Assembly: GCA_964389365.1 (NCBI GenBank)
Contig: CAYMDO010000003.1
Coordinates: 1 to 64,000, forward strand
Direction of reading: 5' to 3'
Length of the DNA stretch: 64,000 bases
Source of the DNA: UBA993 sp964389365
Lineage (GTDB): Bacteria > Bacillota > Dethiobacteria > DTU022
Of this stretch, positions 35,218 through 44,478 are shown one piece after another. Position numbers and translations under genes: made by a program. How positions within the stretch are numbered: the stretch's first letter is position 1; each line of letters begins with the position of its first letter. The notes beneath the pieces were generated by a model. That model searched no databases. It saw only the letters and a program-made list of their open reading frames with translations, and was not told the DNA's origin.

Positions 35218-37569
35218 TTGGCTGAAAAAAAAGTTCCGCTTGAACAGCGGCCGGTTTACTATTCCAGGAAGCCGAAGCGCGGGGCTGTTAATGCAGCCTT
35301 GGTTATGAAGGTTATCTTAATCCCCTTTGCGCTATTTTTATTGATCAGCGGCGGAGCAGTTGCGGCTGTAGTGTTCAATTATGTAAATGAAGCGCCTCCG
35401 TTCGATCCATCCCGGCTGGCAACGGTTGAAACATCTTATATTTATGACAGCGAGGGCACCGAAATTGCCGCCCTGCATGATGAACAAAACCGGATTGTGG
35501 TTAAGCTGAATCAAATCCCTCAGCATGTGCAGGAAGCGTTTATTGCGATTGAGGATGAACGGTTCTTTAAACACTTCGGGTTTGATATAACGGGCAGCCT
35601 GCGGGCAGCTTATATCAATTTCAGGGCTGGTGAAATTGTCCAGGGGGCCAGCACTATTACTCAGCAATTGGCCCAAAATGCATTTTTAACGACCGACAAA
35701 ACCTACCGGCGAAAAATTCAGGAAATCTGGCTTGCCCTGCAGCTGGAGCGCGTCTACGGCAAAGAAGAGATCCTGGAAATGTACCTGAACAGGATTTATT
35801 TTGGTAACGGGGCTTACGGGGTTGAGGCAGCCGCCCGGACTTACTTTGATAAAGGAGTAGGCGATCTGAGCCTGGCTGAAGCAGCAATGCTGGCAGGAGC
35901 GGTTCGCTCGCCTAACTATTACAATCCCTTTGACAACCTCCTCGAAGCCGAAGCGCGAATGTGGGTTGTCCTGGCAACCATGAGCAGATTGGGCCTGATT
36001 ACTGATTATCAGCGGCAGGAAGCCCTCCAGGAACAACTTGGTTATGCGTTGCCGCGTAGCCCCGAGTATGCCTTTCCATTTTTTGTTGACTATGTGGTCC
36101 ACCACGAGCTGATTGAGATTTTAAGCGCCATGCCGGGTATTGATTCCAGGCAGGAAGCGTATCGGGCGATCTATACCGGGGGGTTGAGGGTTTATACCAC
36201 CCTGGAACCGGAGTTACAACTGCACGTTGAAGAAGTGCTTTCCAGATCTGACCTCTACCCCGCAACCATCTATGTAGATCTGCCGCGCGTCAGGGAAGTG
36301 GTTGGCGAACTGCCTTCCGGGCGCGACCTGACTCAGGCCCAGCTCCGGGAATTAACGGATGAAGAAGGCGTGGCACAGCCACAGGCAGCGATTGTGGTTG
36401 CCGATCCGGCAACCGGTAAAATTAAGGCGCTGGGCGGCGGGCGCGACTACCGGAAAAAAGTCGACGAGATCCTGCGTTTTACTAGCCTGCGCCAGCCAGG
36501 TTCAGCTATTAAACCGATTATTGCTTATGCACCGGCTTTTAACGAGGGGGTTTTAGCCGGAGCCGGTTCAATCCTTGATGACTCCCCTTTTACCGGCCCC
36601 CGGGGCTGGAAACCTAAAAACTTTGATAACCGGTTCAGGGGGCCGGTCTCCGCCCGGGAAGCACTTTATTATTCTTATAATGTTCCGGCTGTACGGCTCT
36701 TCCAGGCTTTAAGCCCGCAAGTTGGGGCGAGCTATGCCCAAAGAATGGGCATATCAACCATCGCTCCTGAAGAGGTCGATAACTTAAGCTTAACACTGGG
36801 CGGATTTACTTACGGGGTCAGCGCAATTGATATGGCCCAGGCTTATAGTGTTCTGGCGAACAGCGGTGTTAAGGTGGATCTGCACACTGTTGAAAAGATC
36901 GTCGATCCAAACGGCATTGTAATCTACGAGCAGTTTAGTGATCCGCAGCAGATTCTCAACCCCCAGGCGGCTTATTTGGTCAACGATATTTTGCAGGATT
37001 TTGTGACCGAGTACCTGGGCAGCGCCTTGCAGATCGATCGGCCGGTAGCTGCAAAAACCGGCACTACAGAAAACTGGAAAGATGTTTACCTGGTTGCCTA
37101 TACGCCAAACCTGGTCGCATCTTTCTGGATGGGTTATGATGAGCCGAAAATGGGCAGCATTCAGCAGGGTTGGCGATACTCAACCATTTTTTTAAGGGAA
37201 GTATTCCTGGAGGCTTTTAAAAATCTGGAAATAAGAGACTTTGTTCGCCCTGATGGTATCGTGCGCTTGGAGGTGTGCTCGATCACCGGGTTGCGGCCTA
37301 ACGATCTTTGCAGGGCAGCCGGAACAGTATATAGCGATTATTATATCGCCAGGTTTGCCCCAAATTGGATCTGCGATTATCATATTGAACTCTTGCCCAT
37401 TCCCGATGAACCAAGCGAAGAAGAAGTTCCCGAAGAACCGGAGCCGGAACCGGAAGACCCAGTTGAACCCGAACCGGAAGAACCCGAACCGGAAGAACCT
37501 GCCCCTCCCGCAGTGGAGCCTCCTCAACCTGTTCTGCCGCGTAAATGGTGGGAGCAGTTTGGCAATTAA
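35218..37569 (+). CDS. Class A penicillin-binding protein (bifunctional transglycosylase/transpeptidase)
   Basis: This protein of about 783 residues polymerises and cross-links peptidoglycan outside the membrane. A single membrane anchor lies near residues 30-55. The GT51 domain shows EDERFFKHFGFD, GASTITQQLAQN and the RKIQEIWLALQLE segment. The transpeptidase has the nucleophile box PGSAIKP, SYN in YYSYNVPAV, and KTGTT. The C-terminus is a Glu/Pro-rich repeat tail (EPEPEEP). TTG 35218 was chosen because GGAGG lies 9 bases upstream; the in-frame ATG at 35185 has none. It is transcribed alone between a promoter and a strong terminator. Confidence 0.93.
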   Translation: MAEKKVPLEQRPVYYSRKPKRGAVNAALVMKVILIPFALFLLISGGAVAAVVFNYVNEAPPFDPSRLATVETSYIYDSEGTEIAALHDEQNRIVVKLNQIPQHVQEAFIAIEDERFFKHFGFDITGSLRAAYINFRAGEIVQGASTITQQLAQNAFLTTDKTYRRKIQEIWLALQLERVYGKEEILEMYLNRIYFGNGAYGVEAAARTYFDKGVGDLSLAEAAMLAGAVRSPNYYNPFDNLLEAEARMWVVLATMSRLGLITDYQRQEALQEQLGYALPRSPEYAFPFFVDYVVHHELIEILSAMPGIDSRQEAYRAIYTGGLRVYTTLEPELQLHVEEVLSRSDLYPATIYVDLPRVREVVGELPSGRDLTQAQLRELTDEEGVAQPQAAIVVADPATGKIKALGGGRDYRKKVDEILRFTSLRQPGSAIKPIIAYAPAFNEGVLAGAGSILDDSPFTGPRGWKPKNFDNRFRGPVSAREALYYSYNVPAVRLFQALSPQVGASYAQRMGISTIAPEEVDNLSLTLGGFTYGVSAIDMAQAYSVLANSGVKVDLHTVEKIVDPNGIVIYEQFSDPQQILNPQAAYLVNDILQDFVTEYLGSALQIDRPVAAKTGTTENWKDVYLVAYTPNLVASFWMGYDEPKMGSIQQGWRYSTIFLREVFLEAFKNLEIRDFVRPDGIVRLEVCSITGLRPNDLCRAAGTVYSDYYIARFAPNWICDYHIELLPIPDEPSEEEVPEEPEPEPEDPVEPEPEEPEPEEPAPPAVEPPQPVLPRKWWEQFGN

Positions 37570-37572
37570 ATA

Positions 37573-37600
37573 AAAAGCGCCGCTTAACCCCGGCGCTTTT
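37573..37600 (+). terminator. Rho-independent terminator
   Basis: AAAAGCGCCG (37573-37582) and CGGCGCTTTT (37591-37600) form a perfect stem around an 8-base loop, ending in T residues directly after the penicillin-binding protein gene. Confidence 0.9.
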
Positions 37601-37760
37601 CCCGGTTATGTGAAATATTTACCCACTGTGCCGGCCGCTGTTATATACTGCAGTTTCTTTTCTGCCACCGGCTTCGATTATGGCTTCAACTTCTTCAGCA
37701 GGAATTTGGCCAAAATTGTTGAAAGATGAACAATTACAATCTAATCCGGAGGTCAGGCAA

Positions 37761-38141
37761 ATGGAAAAGAAATGCATCAATATTGACGGCTTATTCAAAG
37801 CAGGCCCTTATTCACACGCAGTTGAGGCAGGGGGAATGCTTTTTCTGTCAGGGGCAGTCCCTGTCGACCCGAAGAGTGGCAAGCCGGATGCCGGTGATAT
37901 CGGCCAGGCGACAGTCAGGGTTTTGGATAATATTAAGCTTATCCTTGAAGAGGCAGGCAGCAGCCTTGGGCAAGTAGTCAAGGCTACTGTTTTTTTAGCG
38001 GACATGGCTGATTTTGGGGCAATGAATGAAGCATATAAAACTTACTTTACGGAAAACGAACCGGCACGGTCCTGTGTGGCTGTAAAAGAGCTGCCCGGTA
38101 AGTTTCCGGTTGAAATTGAAGTAATTGCGCTAAAAAAATAA
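37761..38141 (+). CDS. ridA: RidA family enamine/imine deaminase
   Basis: This 126-residue protein hydrolyses reactive enamine and imine intermediates released by PLP enzymes. It has the family landmarks GPYSHAVEAGGMLFLSG, VKATVFLADMADF, and ARSCVAVKELP with the conserved arginine. The ATG has GGAGGT upstream; a longer in-frame opening at 37680 has no ribosome site and adds a non-family leader. The dehydratase gene follows 21 bases later, so they share a transcript. Confidence 0.9.
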   Translation: MEKKCINIDGLFKAGPYSHAVEAGGMLFLSGAVPVDPKSGKPDAGDIGQATVRVLDNIKLILEEAGSSLGQVVKATVFLADMADFGAMNEAYKTYFTENEPARSCVAVKELPGKFPVEIEVIALKK

Positions 38142-38162
38142 CTGCGTCCGGGGGATGGTTCA

Positions 38163-39593
38163 ATGGGTATATGCACAGCCGATCAATACCGTGAAAGAAT
38201 GTATAAAATGCGTAAGAACATCTGCATGGGCGGAGAACTGATTGGCCGGGATGATCCCCGCCTCAGGCCGGGTCTTGATCTGATTGCCAATAGTTTTGAT
38301 CAGGTTAACGATCCGGCGGTCAAGAATTTGATAACCACCACTTCTCACCTGACCGGTGAAAAGATTCACCGCCTCTGCCATATTCACCAAAGTTCTGAAG
38401 ATTTGCTGAAAAAACAGGAGCTAACCCGCCAGATGTGCCGCAAGGCCGGAGGATGCATCCAACGCTGCATGGGAATTGATGCCCTTAATGCCATTTCAGT
38501 CGTGACTAAAGATTGTGATGACGCTTTTGGCACCGAGTATTATCCCCGTTTTGTTGAGTTTATGAAGTATTTTCAGAAAAATGATACTGTCGGCAACTGC
38601 GCTCAATCAGATGTAAAGGGTGATCGTTCAAAACGGCCGTTTGAACAGAGCGACCCGGATCTTTATTTGAGAGTGGTCGAAAAGAAAAAAGGGGGCATTG
38701 TGGTTCGCGGCTGTAAGGCTCATAACTCCAATGCCCCGTTTTCAGATGAAATTGTAGCTGTGCCGACACGCCTGATGACTGACCGGGATACAGACTGGGC
38801 GGTAGCCTTTTCGATCCCGGCTGATACCCCCGGGATACGTCAGATTGTACGTATCACCACCCCGCGGGAGCGCAAACATATCAAAACCAGGAATTTCTTC
38901 GGTATGGCTGATTCAATGACCGTTTTTGACGATGTGCTGATACCCTGGGACCGGGTATTCCTTTGTGGGGAAACCTATTTTGCCAGCATTCTGGCGATGC
39001 TTTTTGCCACCTATCACCGGCATAGTTATACCGGCTGTAAGCCGGCAATAACCGACCTTATTTTAGGGGCGTCAGCCTTAGTTGCCGACTATAACGGTGT
39101 GGGTGAAGCATCCCATGTAAAGGACAAGCTTTCAGAGCTGATTGCTACCGGCGAGCTGGTTTACGCGGCCGGTATTGCCGCTTCGGTTAAATCAACTCCG
39201 GCCAACTCGGGCACCCATATTCCCAATATTATCTACACCAATGTCGGGCGTTACCATGCCGGTGTAAAACTCTACCACGAGTATGAAACGCTGGCTGATC
39301 TGGCGGGAGGGTTACCGGCAACTTTGCCTTACGAGGAAGAATTTACGGCGGATGAAACCAAAGCATTTATGGAGAAGTACATTATGCGCCGTGATGGGGT
39401 ATCGGCGGAAGACCAGCACCGCCTTTTCCGGACGCTTTCCGATATGCTCTGCTCTGCTCATGCCGGAGTTGCCCAGGTTGGCGGTTTGCACGGCGGAGGG
39501 TCGCCGATTATGGAAAAAATTGCGATTCGCAATAACTACGATATTGATTCGTGTAAGCGTTTAATCAAAATGCACTGCGGGATCGAAAGCTGA
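38163..39593 (+). CDS. abfD: 4-hydroxybutyryl-CoA dehydratase / vinylacetyl-CoA isomerase family
   Basis: This 476-residue flavin and [4Fe-4S] enzyme dehydrates 4-hydroxybutyryl-CoA to crotonyl-CoA. The cluster ligands known from Clostridium aminobutyricum AbfD (Cys99, Cys103, His292, Cys299) are all found here as Cys98, Cys102, His285 and Cys292, in GGCIQRC and YHRHSYTGC, with identical spacing. The fold is that of acyl-CoA dehydrogenases. Full length and intact. The set of enzymes feeding it (patA, iron alcohol dehydrogenase) is scattered in this window. Related 4-hydroxyphenylacetate hydroxylase-family enzymes lack the cluster ligands. Confidence 0.92.
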   Translation: MGICTADQYRERMYKMRKNICMGGELIGRDDPRLRPGLDLIANSFDQVNDPAVKNLITTTSHLTGEKIHRLCHIHQSSEDLLKKQELTRQMCRKAGGCIQRCMGIDALNAISVVTKDCDDAFGTEYYPRFVEFMKYFQKNDTVGNCAQSDVKGDRSKRPFEQSDPDLYLRVVEKKKGGIVVRGCKAHNSNAPFSDEIVAVPTRLMTDRDTDWAVAFSIPADTPGIRQIVRITTPRERKHIKTRNFFGMADSMTVFDDVLIPWDRVFLCGETYFASILAMLFATYHRHSYTGCKPAITDLILGASALVADYNGVGEASHVKDKLSELIATGELVYAAGIAASVKSTPANSGTHIPNIIYTNVGRYHAGVKLYHEYETLADLAGGLPATLPYEEEFTADETKAFMEKYIMRRDGVSAEDQHRLFRTLSDMLCSAHAGVAQVGGLHGGGSPIMEKIAIRNNYDIDSCKRLIKMHCGIES

Positions 39594-39632
39594 AAAGATG
39601 CCTGGCTGGTGAATGATTGAAAGGTTGTTGTT

Positions 39633-39680
39633 ACCGGATCAGGGTCGGGAGGCATAACCCCGGCCCTGATCCGGTTGTTT
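39633..39680 (+). terminator. Strong rho-independent terminator
   Basis: A 17-bp stem with one G-T pair (39633-39649 and 39659-39675) and a 9-base loop is followed by TGTTT. It ends the ridA-dehydratase unit. Confidence 0.85.
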
Positions 39681-39766
39681 GTGATATAATTTTTTTGGCT
39701 GTGCCCGGCCCGGGTATTATAACAGCAAATCTGGTTATCATATTCCAGAAAAAGGAGGCAGGTTAA

Positions 39767-41026
39767 GTGAAATACGATGTTCAATACGTTCGCAAACAGT
39801 TTCCTTCACTAGGCCTGATGGTTAATGGCCATAATGCTGCATTCTTTGACGGGCCCGGGGGGACCCAGGTGCCGCAACGGGTAATTAACGCAATGGTCGA
39901 TTATCTGGTCCGCTGCAATGCCAATGCAGGCGGCAGTTTCTTAACCAGCAAAAACAGCGACCGGGTTCTCGGTAATGCCCGTCTGGCCCTTGCTGATTTT
40001 CTCGGCTGCAGCGAAAATGAGGTAGCCTTCGGCCAAAATATGACCACTCTCAATTACCAGCTTGCTTTTGCCCTCGGCCGGGAAGCCGGCCGCCGCAATG
40101 AAATCCTGATCACCGAAATTGATCACGAAGCTAACCGCGGGCCCTGGCTGGCGCTGGCCGAAAGAGGGTTTATCATCAAAGAGGCGAGGTTTGATCCCGT
40201 TAGCTGCCAGGTTGATCTAGATGATTTTCGCAGCAAACTTTCGGAAAAAACATATGTAGCTGCCTTTAGCTATGCGTCAAATGGAATCGGTACAGTCAGT
40301 GATGTTCGCCAGATGGTGAGGATGGCGCACCAGGTTGGGGCCCTGACCGTTGTTGATGCAGTCCACTATGCCCTGCATGGTGCTGTGGACGTGCGCGAGC
40401 TGGATACCGATTTTCTGATCTGTTCAGCCTATAAGTTTTTTGGCCCTCATATCGGGGTATTTTACGGCAGGCAGGATCGTTTTGAAAACCTGTCAACCTA
40501 TCGCCTGCGGGTACAATCGGAGCAGGTTCCGTACCGGATTGAAACCGGCACCCTTAATCACGAAGGTATTGCCGGTGCCGGAGAAGCGGTGGAGTTTATC
40601 GCAGATTTGGGGGAACAGTTTGGCGATCCCGAAAACCTCAAAGATACCGGGGATTGGTCGGATCGCCGGCGCCGGATTATTGCCGGCATGAAAGCGATGG
40701 AAGACTATGAACAGCCGTTGTCAAAAAAACTGATCGCTGACCTGGAGCAAATTGACGGTGTTACTGTTTATGGCCCGCCGGCAGGCTCACCGCGCACCTC
40801 GACGGTATCTTTTACCATTAAAGGCATTAACTCGGGAAAAGTTGCGGCAGAGCTGGGGGAAAAGGGCTTGTTTGTCTGGGACGGTCATTTTTATGCAGCC
40901 AGGCTGGTAGAGATACTGGGGTTAATAAACAGCGGCGGGCTGGTCCGTATCGGGCTATCACCATACAACACCGAAGAAGAAATCGGGCGCCTGGTCAAAG
41001 AGGTGCAGCGCATAGCTATAAGCTGA
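39767..41026 (+). CDS. Class V aminotransferase, cysteine-desulfurase-like
   Basis: This 419-residue PLP protein resembles the cysteine desulfurase-like branch found near VC1184-type proteins. DGPGGTQVP at the N-terminus, VDAVHYALHG and the PLP lysine in SAYKFFGPHIG are visible. The mobile active-site loop of true desulfurases, which carries the catalytic cysteine, reads GLFVWDGHFYA without cysteine, so sulfur transfer is doubtful. GTG start with AAAGGAGG upstream. The Nif3-like gene follows. The reaction is unknown. Confidence 0.8.
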   Translation: MKYDVQYVRKQFPSLGLMVNGHNAAFFDGPGGTQVPQRVINAMVDYLVRCNANAGGSFLTSKNSDRVLGNARLALADFLGCSENEVAFGQNMTTLNYQLAFALGREAGRRNEILITEIDHEANRGPWLALAERGFIIKEARFDPVSCQVDLDDFRSKLSEKTYVAAFSYASNGIGTVSDVRQMVRMAHQVGALTVVDAVHYALHGAVDVRELDTDFLICSAYKFFGPHIGVFYGRQDRFENLSTYRLRVQSEQVPYRIETGTLNHEGIAGAGEAVEFIADLGEQFGDPENLKDTGDWSDRRRRIIAGMKAMEDYEQPLSKKLIADLEQIDGVTVYGPPAGSPRTSTVSFTIKGINSGKVAAELGEKGLFVWDGHFYAARLVEILGLINSGGLVRIGLSPYNTEEEIGRLVKEVQRIAIS

Positions 41027-41118
41027 AGTAATTTGGCAATACGGAAGAGGCGCAGGTTTAATAGTGCCTGCAGGAGGCTTTTAAAACGAATTGATTACCA
41101 AAATAAGGAGCGATAACA

Positions 41119-42072
41119 TTGAAGATAAAAGAGATTTACGATTACCTGGTAAAGCTGGGTATTGATAAAGATCCTCGCGGACCGGAAGAAGTAAAGGCTT
41201 TACTGGAAAGGGAAAACAAGAAATTTGAAGAGCTGAAAGCAGAAGAGCAGCAGGAATTTGATCGGGAAAGGCTGACCAACCCATATGCCGATACCCGGAT
41301 TCTCTGCGGTGATCACAGGCAAGATGTTAAAAGCATGCTGGTCGGGATTGACATTGAAGTCGGCGAAGTTTTACTGGCCGATCGGTTAAGAGAAAAAGGC
41401 ACCCCTGTGGACCTGATCCTCGCACACCACCCGGAAGGAAAGGCGCTTGCTGATCTGCATTACGTTATGCACCTGCAGGAAGATATCCTTGCCCGCTTTG
41501 GGGTGCCGATCAACGTTGCTGAAGCGATCATGTCTTCAAGAATCAGCGAGGTTAAAAGAGGTTTAATGCCCGTGAACCATAACCGGGCGATCGATGCCGC
41601 GAAACTTCTCGGGCTGGCGATGGCCTGCTCTCATACAGTAGCTGATAACCAGGTAACCACTTACCTCCAACAGTTTTTTGACCAGGAAGCTCCTCGTACC
41701 GTTGGCGATATTATAAAGCTTCTGAAAGACATCCCCGAATATGCCGCAGGAGCAAAATACAGCGCCGGGCCTGATGTTGTGCTGGGCAGCAAAGATAACC
41801 GTGCGGGCAAAGTTCTGGTTGATATGACCGGCGGCACAAGCGGCTCTGAAAAATCTTACGCAAAGATGTCGCAAGCTGGCATAGGAACGATTGTCGGGAT
41901 GCACATGAGTGATAAGCACCGTGAAGAAGCGGAAAAAAATCATCTCAATGTTGTCATTGCCGGTCATATAGCCAGCGATTCATTAGGCATGAATATGCTG
42001 CTTGACGGTATTGAAAACCGGGGCGTGGAAATAATCCCCTGTTCAGGGTTTATCCGCCATAAAAGATCCTAA
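41119..42072 (+). CDS. Nif3-like dinuclear metal-centre protein
   Basis: The 317-residue protein shows the metal-binding motifs of the Nif3/DUF34 family: LAHHPEG in the middle and AGHIASDSLGMN near the end, with SHTVADNQV between. Members are proposed metal-dependent hydrolases or metallochaperones; no firm reaction is known. TTG start with AAGGAG upstream. A charged helical region at about residues 25-50 precedes the core and is longer than usual. Its stop overlaps the stop of the converging synthetase gene by 4 bases. Confidence 0.75.
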   Translation: MKIKEIYDYLVKLGIDKDPRGPEEVKALLERENKKFEELKAEEQQEFDRERLTNPYADTRILCGDHRQDVKSMLVGIDIEVGEVLLADRLREKGTPVDLILAHHPEGKALADLHYVMHLQEDILARFGVPINVAEAIMSSRISEVKRGLMPVNHNRAIDAAKLLGLAMACSHTVADNQVTTYLQQFFDQEAPRTVGDIIKLLKDIPEYAAGAKYSAGPDVVLGSKDNRAGKVLVDMTGGTSGSEKSYAKMSQAGIGTIVGMHMSDKHREEAEKNHLNVVIAGHIASDSLGMNMLLDGIENRGVEIIPCSGFIRHKRS

Positions 42073-44186
42073 CGATCGGTAGCGCTGATTCTAACCCGGG
42101 TATCAAGGGCGAGGACACCTTCCCCTTCCGGAAAAACCCGGACGGGATTGATATCAAGTTCCCTGATACCGGGATAATCAGCTAACAGACTGGCTGTCCG
42201 CACCACAAGATCTATAAAACACCTGGTATCAGCGGCCTGCTGCCCGCGCAGGCCGCCGAGCAACGCTGCTGTTTTGAGATGTGCCAGTTTTTCCGCCACT
42301 TGCCCGGGGCGAGCGGGGCAGAGCAGGTTAGCTATATCCTTAAACGTTTCTATGTAGATGCCGCCCATCCCGAAAAAGACAACCGGCCCGAATGACGGGT
42401 CGTGTTTCCCCCCGACAAAGAGGTCAATACCCGGCCCGGCCATCTGCTGGACCCTAACCCCGCCAAAAAGGGCTTGGGGCTGGTGGCGCTGCAGATTATT
42501 TTTAATGGTCAGAAACCCTTTTGCTACTTCACTGTCATCCTTCAGGTTTAGCAATACACCACCGACATCTGTTTTATGCAAAGCATCAGGTGAAATCACT
42601 TTCATAACTACCGGGTATCCTAAATTGCGGGCTTGTTGAACCGCTTCTGCTTCATCCAGCGCGGTTCCCGATGCGGCTGTTTTAATGCCATAAGCCTCAA
42701 GCAATTCAAAGGCCTCTTCACCGTATTCGCCCTGCTTATCCATCATCCACTGGCGGGCTGCCTGTTGATTGGCAGCAGGCAAGGAAACGGGTTCTTCCTG
42801 GTTTTTCAGTTGTTCTCTTTTTTCATAAAATTTTACCTGCGCAGCCAATGCTTGAACCATTTCTTCCGGGCTGTTAAAGATCGGAAACTCAACATTTCGT
42901 TTGGCCTGTTGAATAACGCGGGAAGGACCGAAAAGGCAGATGCCAAGAGGTTTTCCGGCTGAAAGAATCGAACCCCAAGCTTCCATGGAGATATCGGCGA
43001 GGAACATTTTATGGAAAACATTTTCTCCCTGCGGCATTTGCGGCCTTTGGCTGATATAGATTGATCCATCTACCTGTTCTGAATGCATTACTGAGTAAAT
43101 CACATGGGCTGTTAGCTTCGGGTCGTAAATGTCACCCATGTCCAGGGGATTGGAAAACTTTATGACCCCTGCATTGCTAAATTGTTTTAGGCTGTCGTAA
43201 AACTCCCGGCCCATATCGGCAAATTTGAAACCGGCTTTTTCGCACAGATCGGCTCCCATGACGGCAAAGCCGCCGGCGGGGCTCATGACCATAATTCGTC
43301 GCCCTCTCATCGGCGGCAACTGAAAAGCCTTGGTAATTTCTATAAATTCAAGAAAATTACTGATGCGGATGATCCCCGCTTCCTCGAAAGCAGAATCAAT
43401 AATCGCCTCATCGCTGCTCATAGCAGCAGTGTGGCTCATGGCCGCCTGCTTCCCGACATCGGTTGTGTTTGATTTGTAGACTACTACGGGTTTATCTATT
43501 TTTTTTGCTGTTTCGATCAATTTGCGGCCCCGGGCAATGCTTTCAAGGTAAAGGCAGATTATTTTTGTCTGCGGATCTTTTCCGAAGTACTCCAGGAAAT
43601 CTACTTCATCCAGGTCAAGCTTGTTGCCGATACTGGCGAATTTTGCAAGGCCGATCTTTTCATCGGCCAGGTAGTTGAGCATGCTCAAAGCCACGCCGCC
43701 ACTTTGCGAGATAATCGACATCTCTCCCTTGGGCGCTTTATGGAGGGCGACAAAAGGCAGGCATAGCCCATTATCGGTATTGGCTACGGTTACGCTGTTC
43801 GGGCCGACAAATCGAATCCCGTATTTACGGGCAGTGCCGAGCAATTTACCGGCCAATGCCCGGCCTTCTTCGCTGAATTCTGAAAAACCGCCGGAAGGTA
43901 TTGCCAAACGCCTGATACCGTACTTGCCGCAGCGTTCCATCTCATCGGGGATCAGCGGGGCAGGGATCATGCAGAAAGCAAGATCGGGTATTACCGGCAA
44001 GTCCTCAACCCTTTTATACATCCTGATGCCGTCTACATGCCTGTCATCGCTGCGCGCATTTACGCCAAAAATCCTGCCCCGGTAACCCCAGCGCAGCAGG
44101 TTCTCAAGGGTCAGCCGTGGAATATTGGTCGGCTTCGAAGAGAGGCCGATGATAACTATCGATTGCGGGTAAAAAAATTTTTCCAT
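42069..44186 (-). CDS. ADP-forming acyl-CoA synthetase (fused alpha-beta)
   Basis: This 705-residue enzyme makes ATP from acyl-CoA, ADP and phosphate, or runs in reverse. The N-terminal part is a CoA-binding Rossmann domain (VIIGLSSKP), then ligase domains with SQSGGVALSML and the phospho-histidine in AAMSHTAAM (His252). The C-terminal part, from about residue 480, is an ATP-grasp domain (EEAFELLEAYGIKTA, GYPVVMKVISPDALHKTDVGG). All catalytic landmarks are present. It offers substrate-level phosphorylation for acyl-CoAs produced by the other operons. It reads toward the Nif3-like gene. Confidence 0.92.
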   Translation of the reverse strand: MEKFFYPQSIVIIGLSSKPTNIPRLTLENLLRWGYRGRIFGVNARSDDRHVDGIRMYKRVEDLPVIPDLAFCMIPAPLIPDEMERCGKYGIRRLAIPSGGFSEFSEEGRALAGKLLGTARKYGIRFVGPNSVTVANTDNGLCLPFVALHKAPKGEMSIISQSGGVALSMLNYLADEKIGLAKFASIGNKLDLDEVDFLEYFGKDPQTKIICLYLESIARGRKLIETAKKIDKPVVVYKSNTTDVGKQAAMSHTAAMSSDEAIIDSAFEEAGIIRISNFLEFIEITKAFQLPPMRGRRIMVMSPAGGFAVMGADLCEKAGFKFADMGREFYDSLKQFSNAGVIKFSNPLDMGDIYDPKLTAHVIYSVMHSEQVDGSIYISQRPQMPQGENVFHKMFLADISMEAWGSILSAGKPLGICLFGPSRVIQQAKRNVEFPIFNSPEEMVQALAAQVKFYEKREQLKNQEEPVSLPAANQQAARQWMMDKQGEYGEEAFELLEAYGIKTAASGTALDEAEAVQQARNLGYPVVMKVISPDALHKTDVGGVLLNLKDDSEVAKGFLTIKNNLQRHQPQALFGGVRVQQMAGPGIDLFVGGKHDPSFGPVVFFGMGGIYIETFKDIANLLCPARPGQVAEKLAHLKTAALLGGLRGQQAADTRCFIDLVVRTASLLADYPGIRELDINPVRVFPEGEGVLALDTRVRISATDR

Positions 44187-44478
44187 AATTTGCTCCCTTC
44201 TACATGTAACTGGAAAATACTCAAAATGGCATTAATGCCAAAATAAATTCGTATTGTGCCCTATTATTTATGGTTAGTCCCGTTTCGACCCTCCTAATAA
44301 AGGTTTTTGTTGGAAAGATATACATTTTATCTAAAAAAGATACTAAAATTAAAAAAAAAGTATTATAATATGCAAAAGGTTGTTTATTGTTAAAAAAATA
44401 AGCTCAATTAAAATAGCCTGCTGTCTGTATATTATATAGTTTCAGTTTGCATAAGACTATGGTTATTCGGAGATTAGC
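44187..44478. other. AT-rich divergent promoter region
   Basis: These 292 bases separate the acyl-CoA synthetase gene (minus) from the methyltransferase operon (plus). They contain A and T runs and a perfect TATAAT at 44364-44369 without a matching -35, plus another TATATA-type box near 44440. No gene is visible. Confidence 0.4.

Noticed and set aside
37402..37500. GAACCGGA-rich tandem repeats in the DNA
   Set aside because: They encode the Glu/Pro-rich tail of the penicillin-binding protein and are not a separate repeat element.
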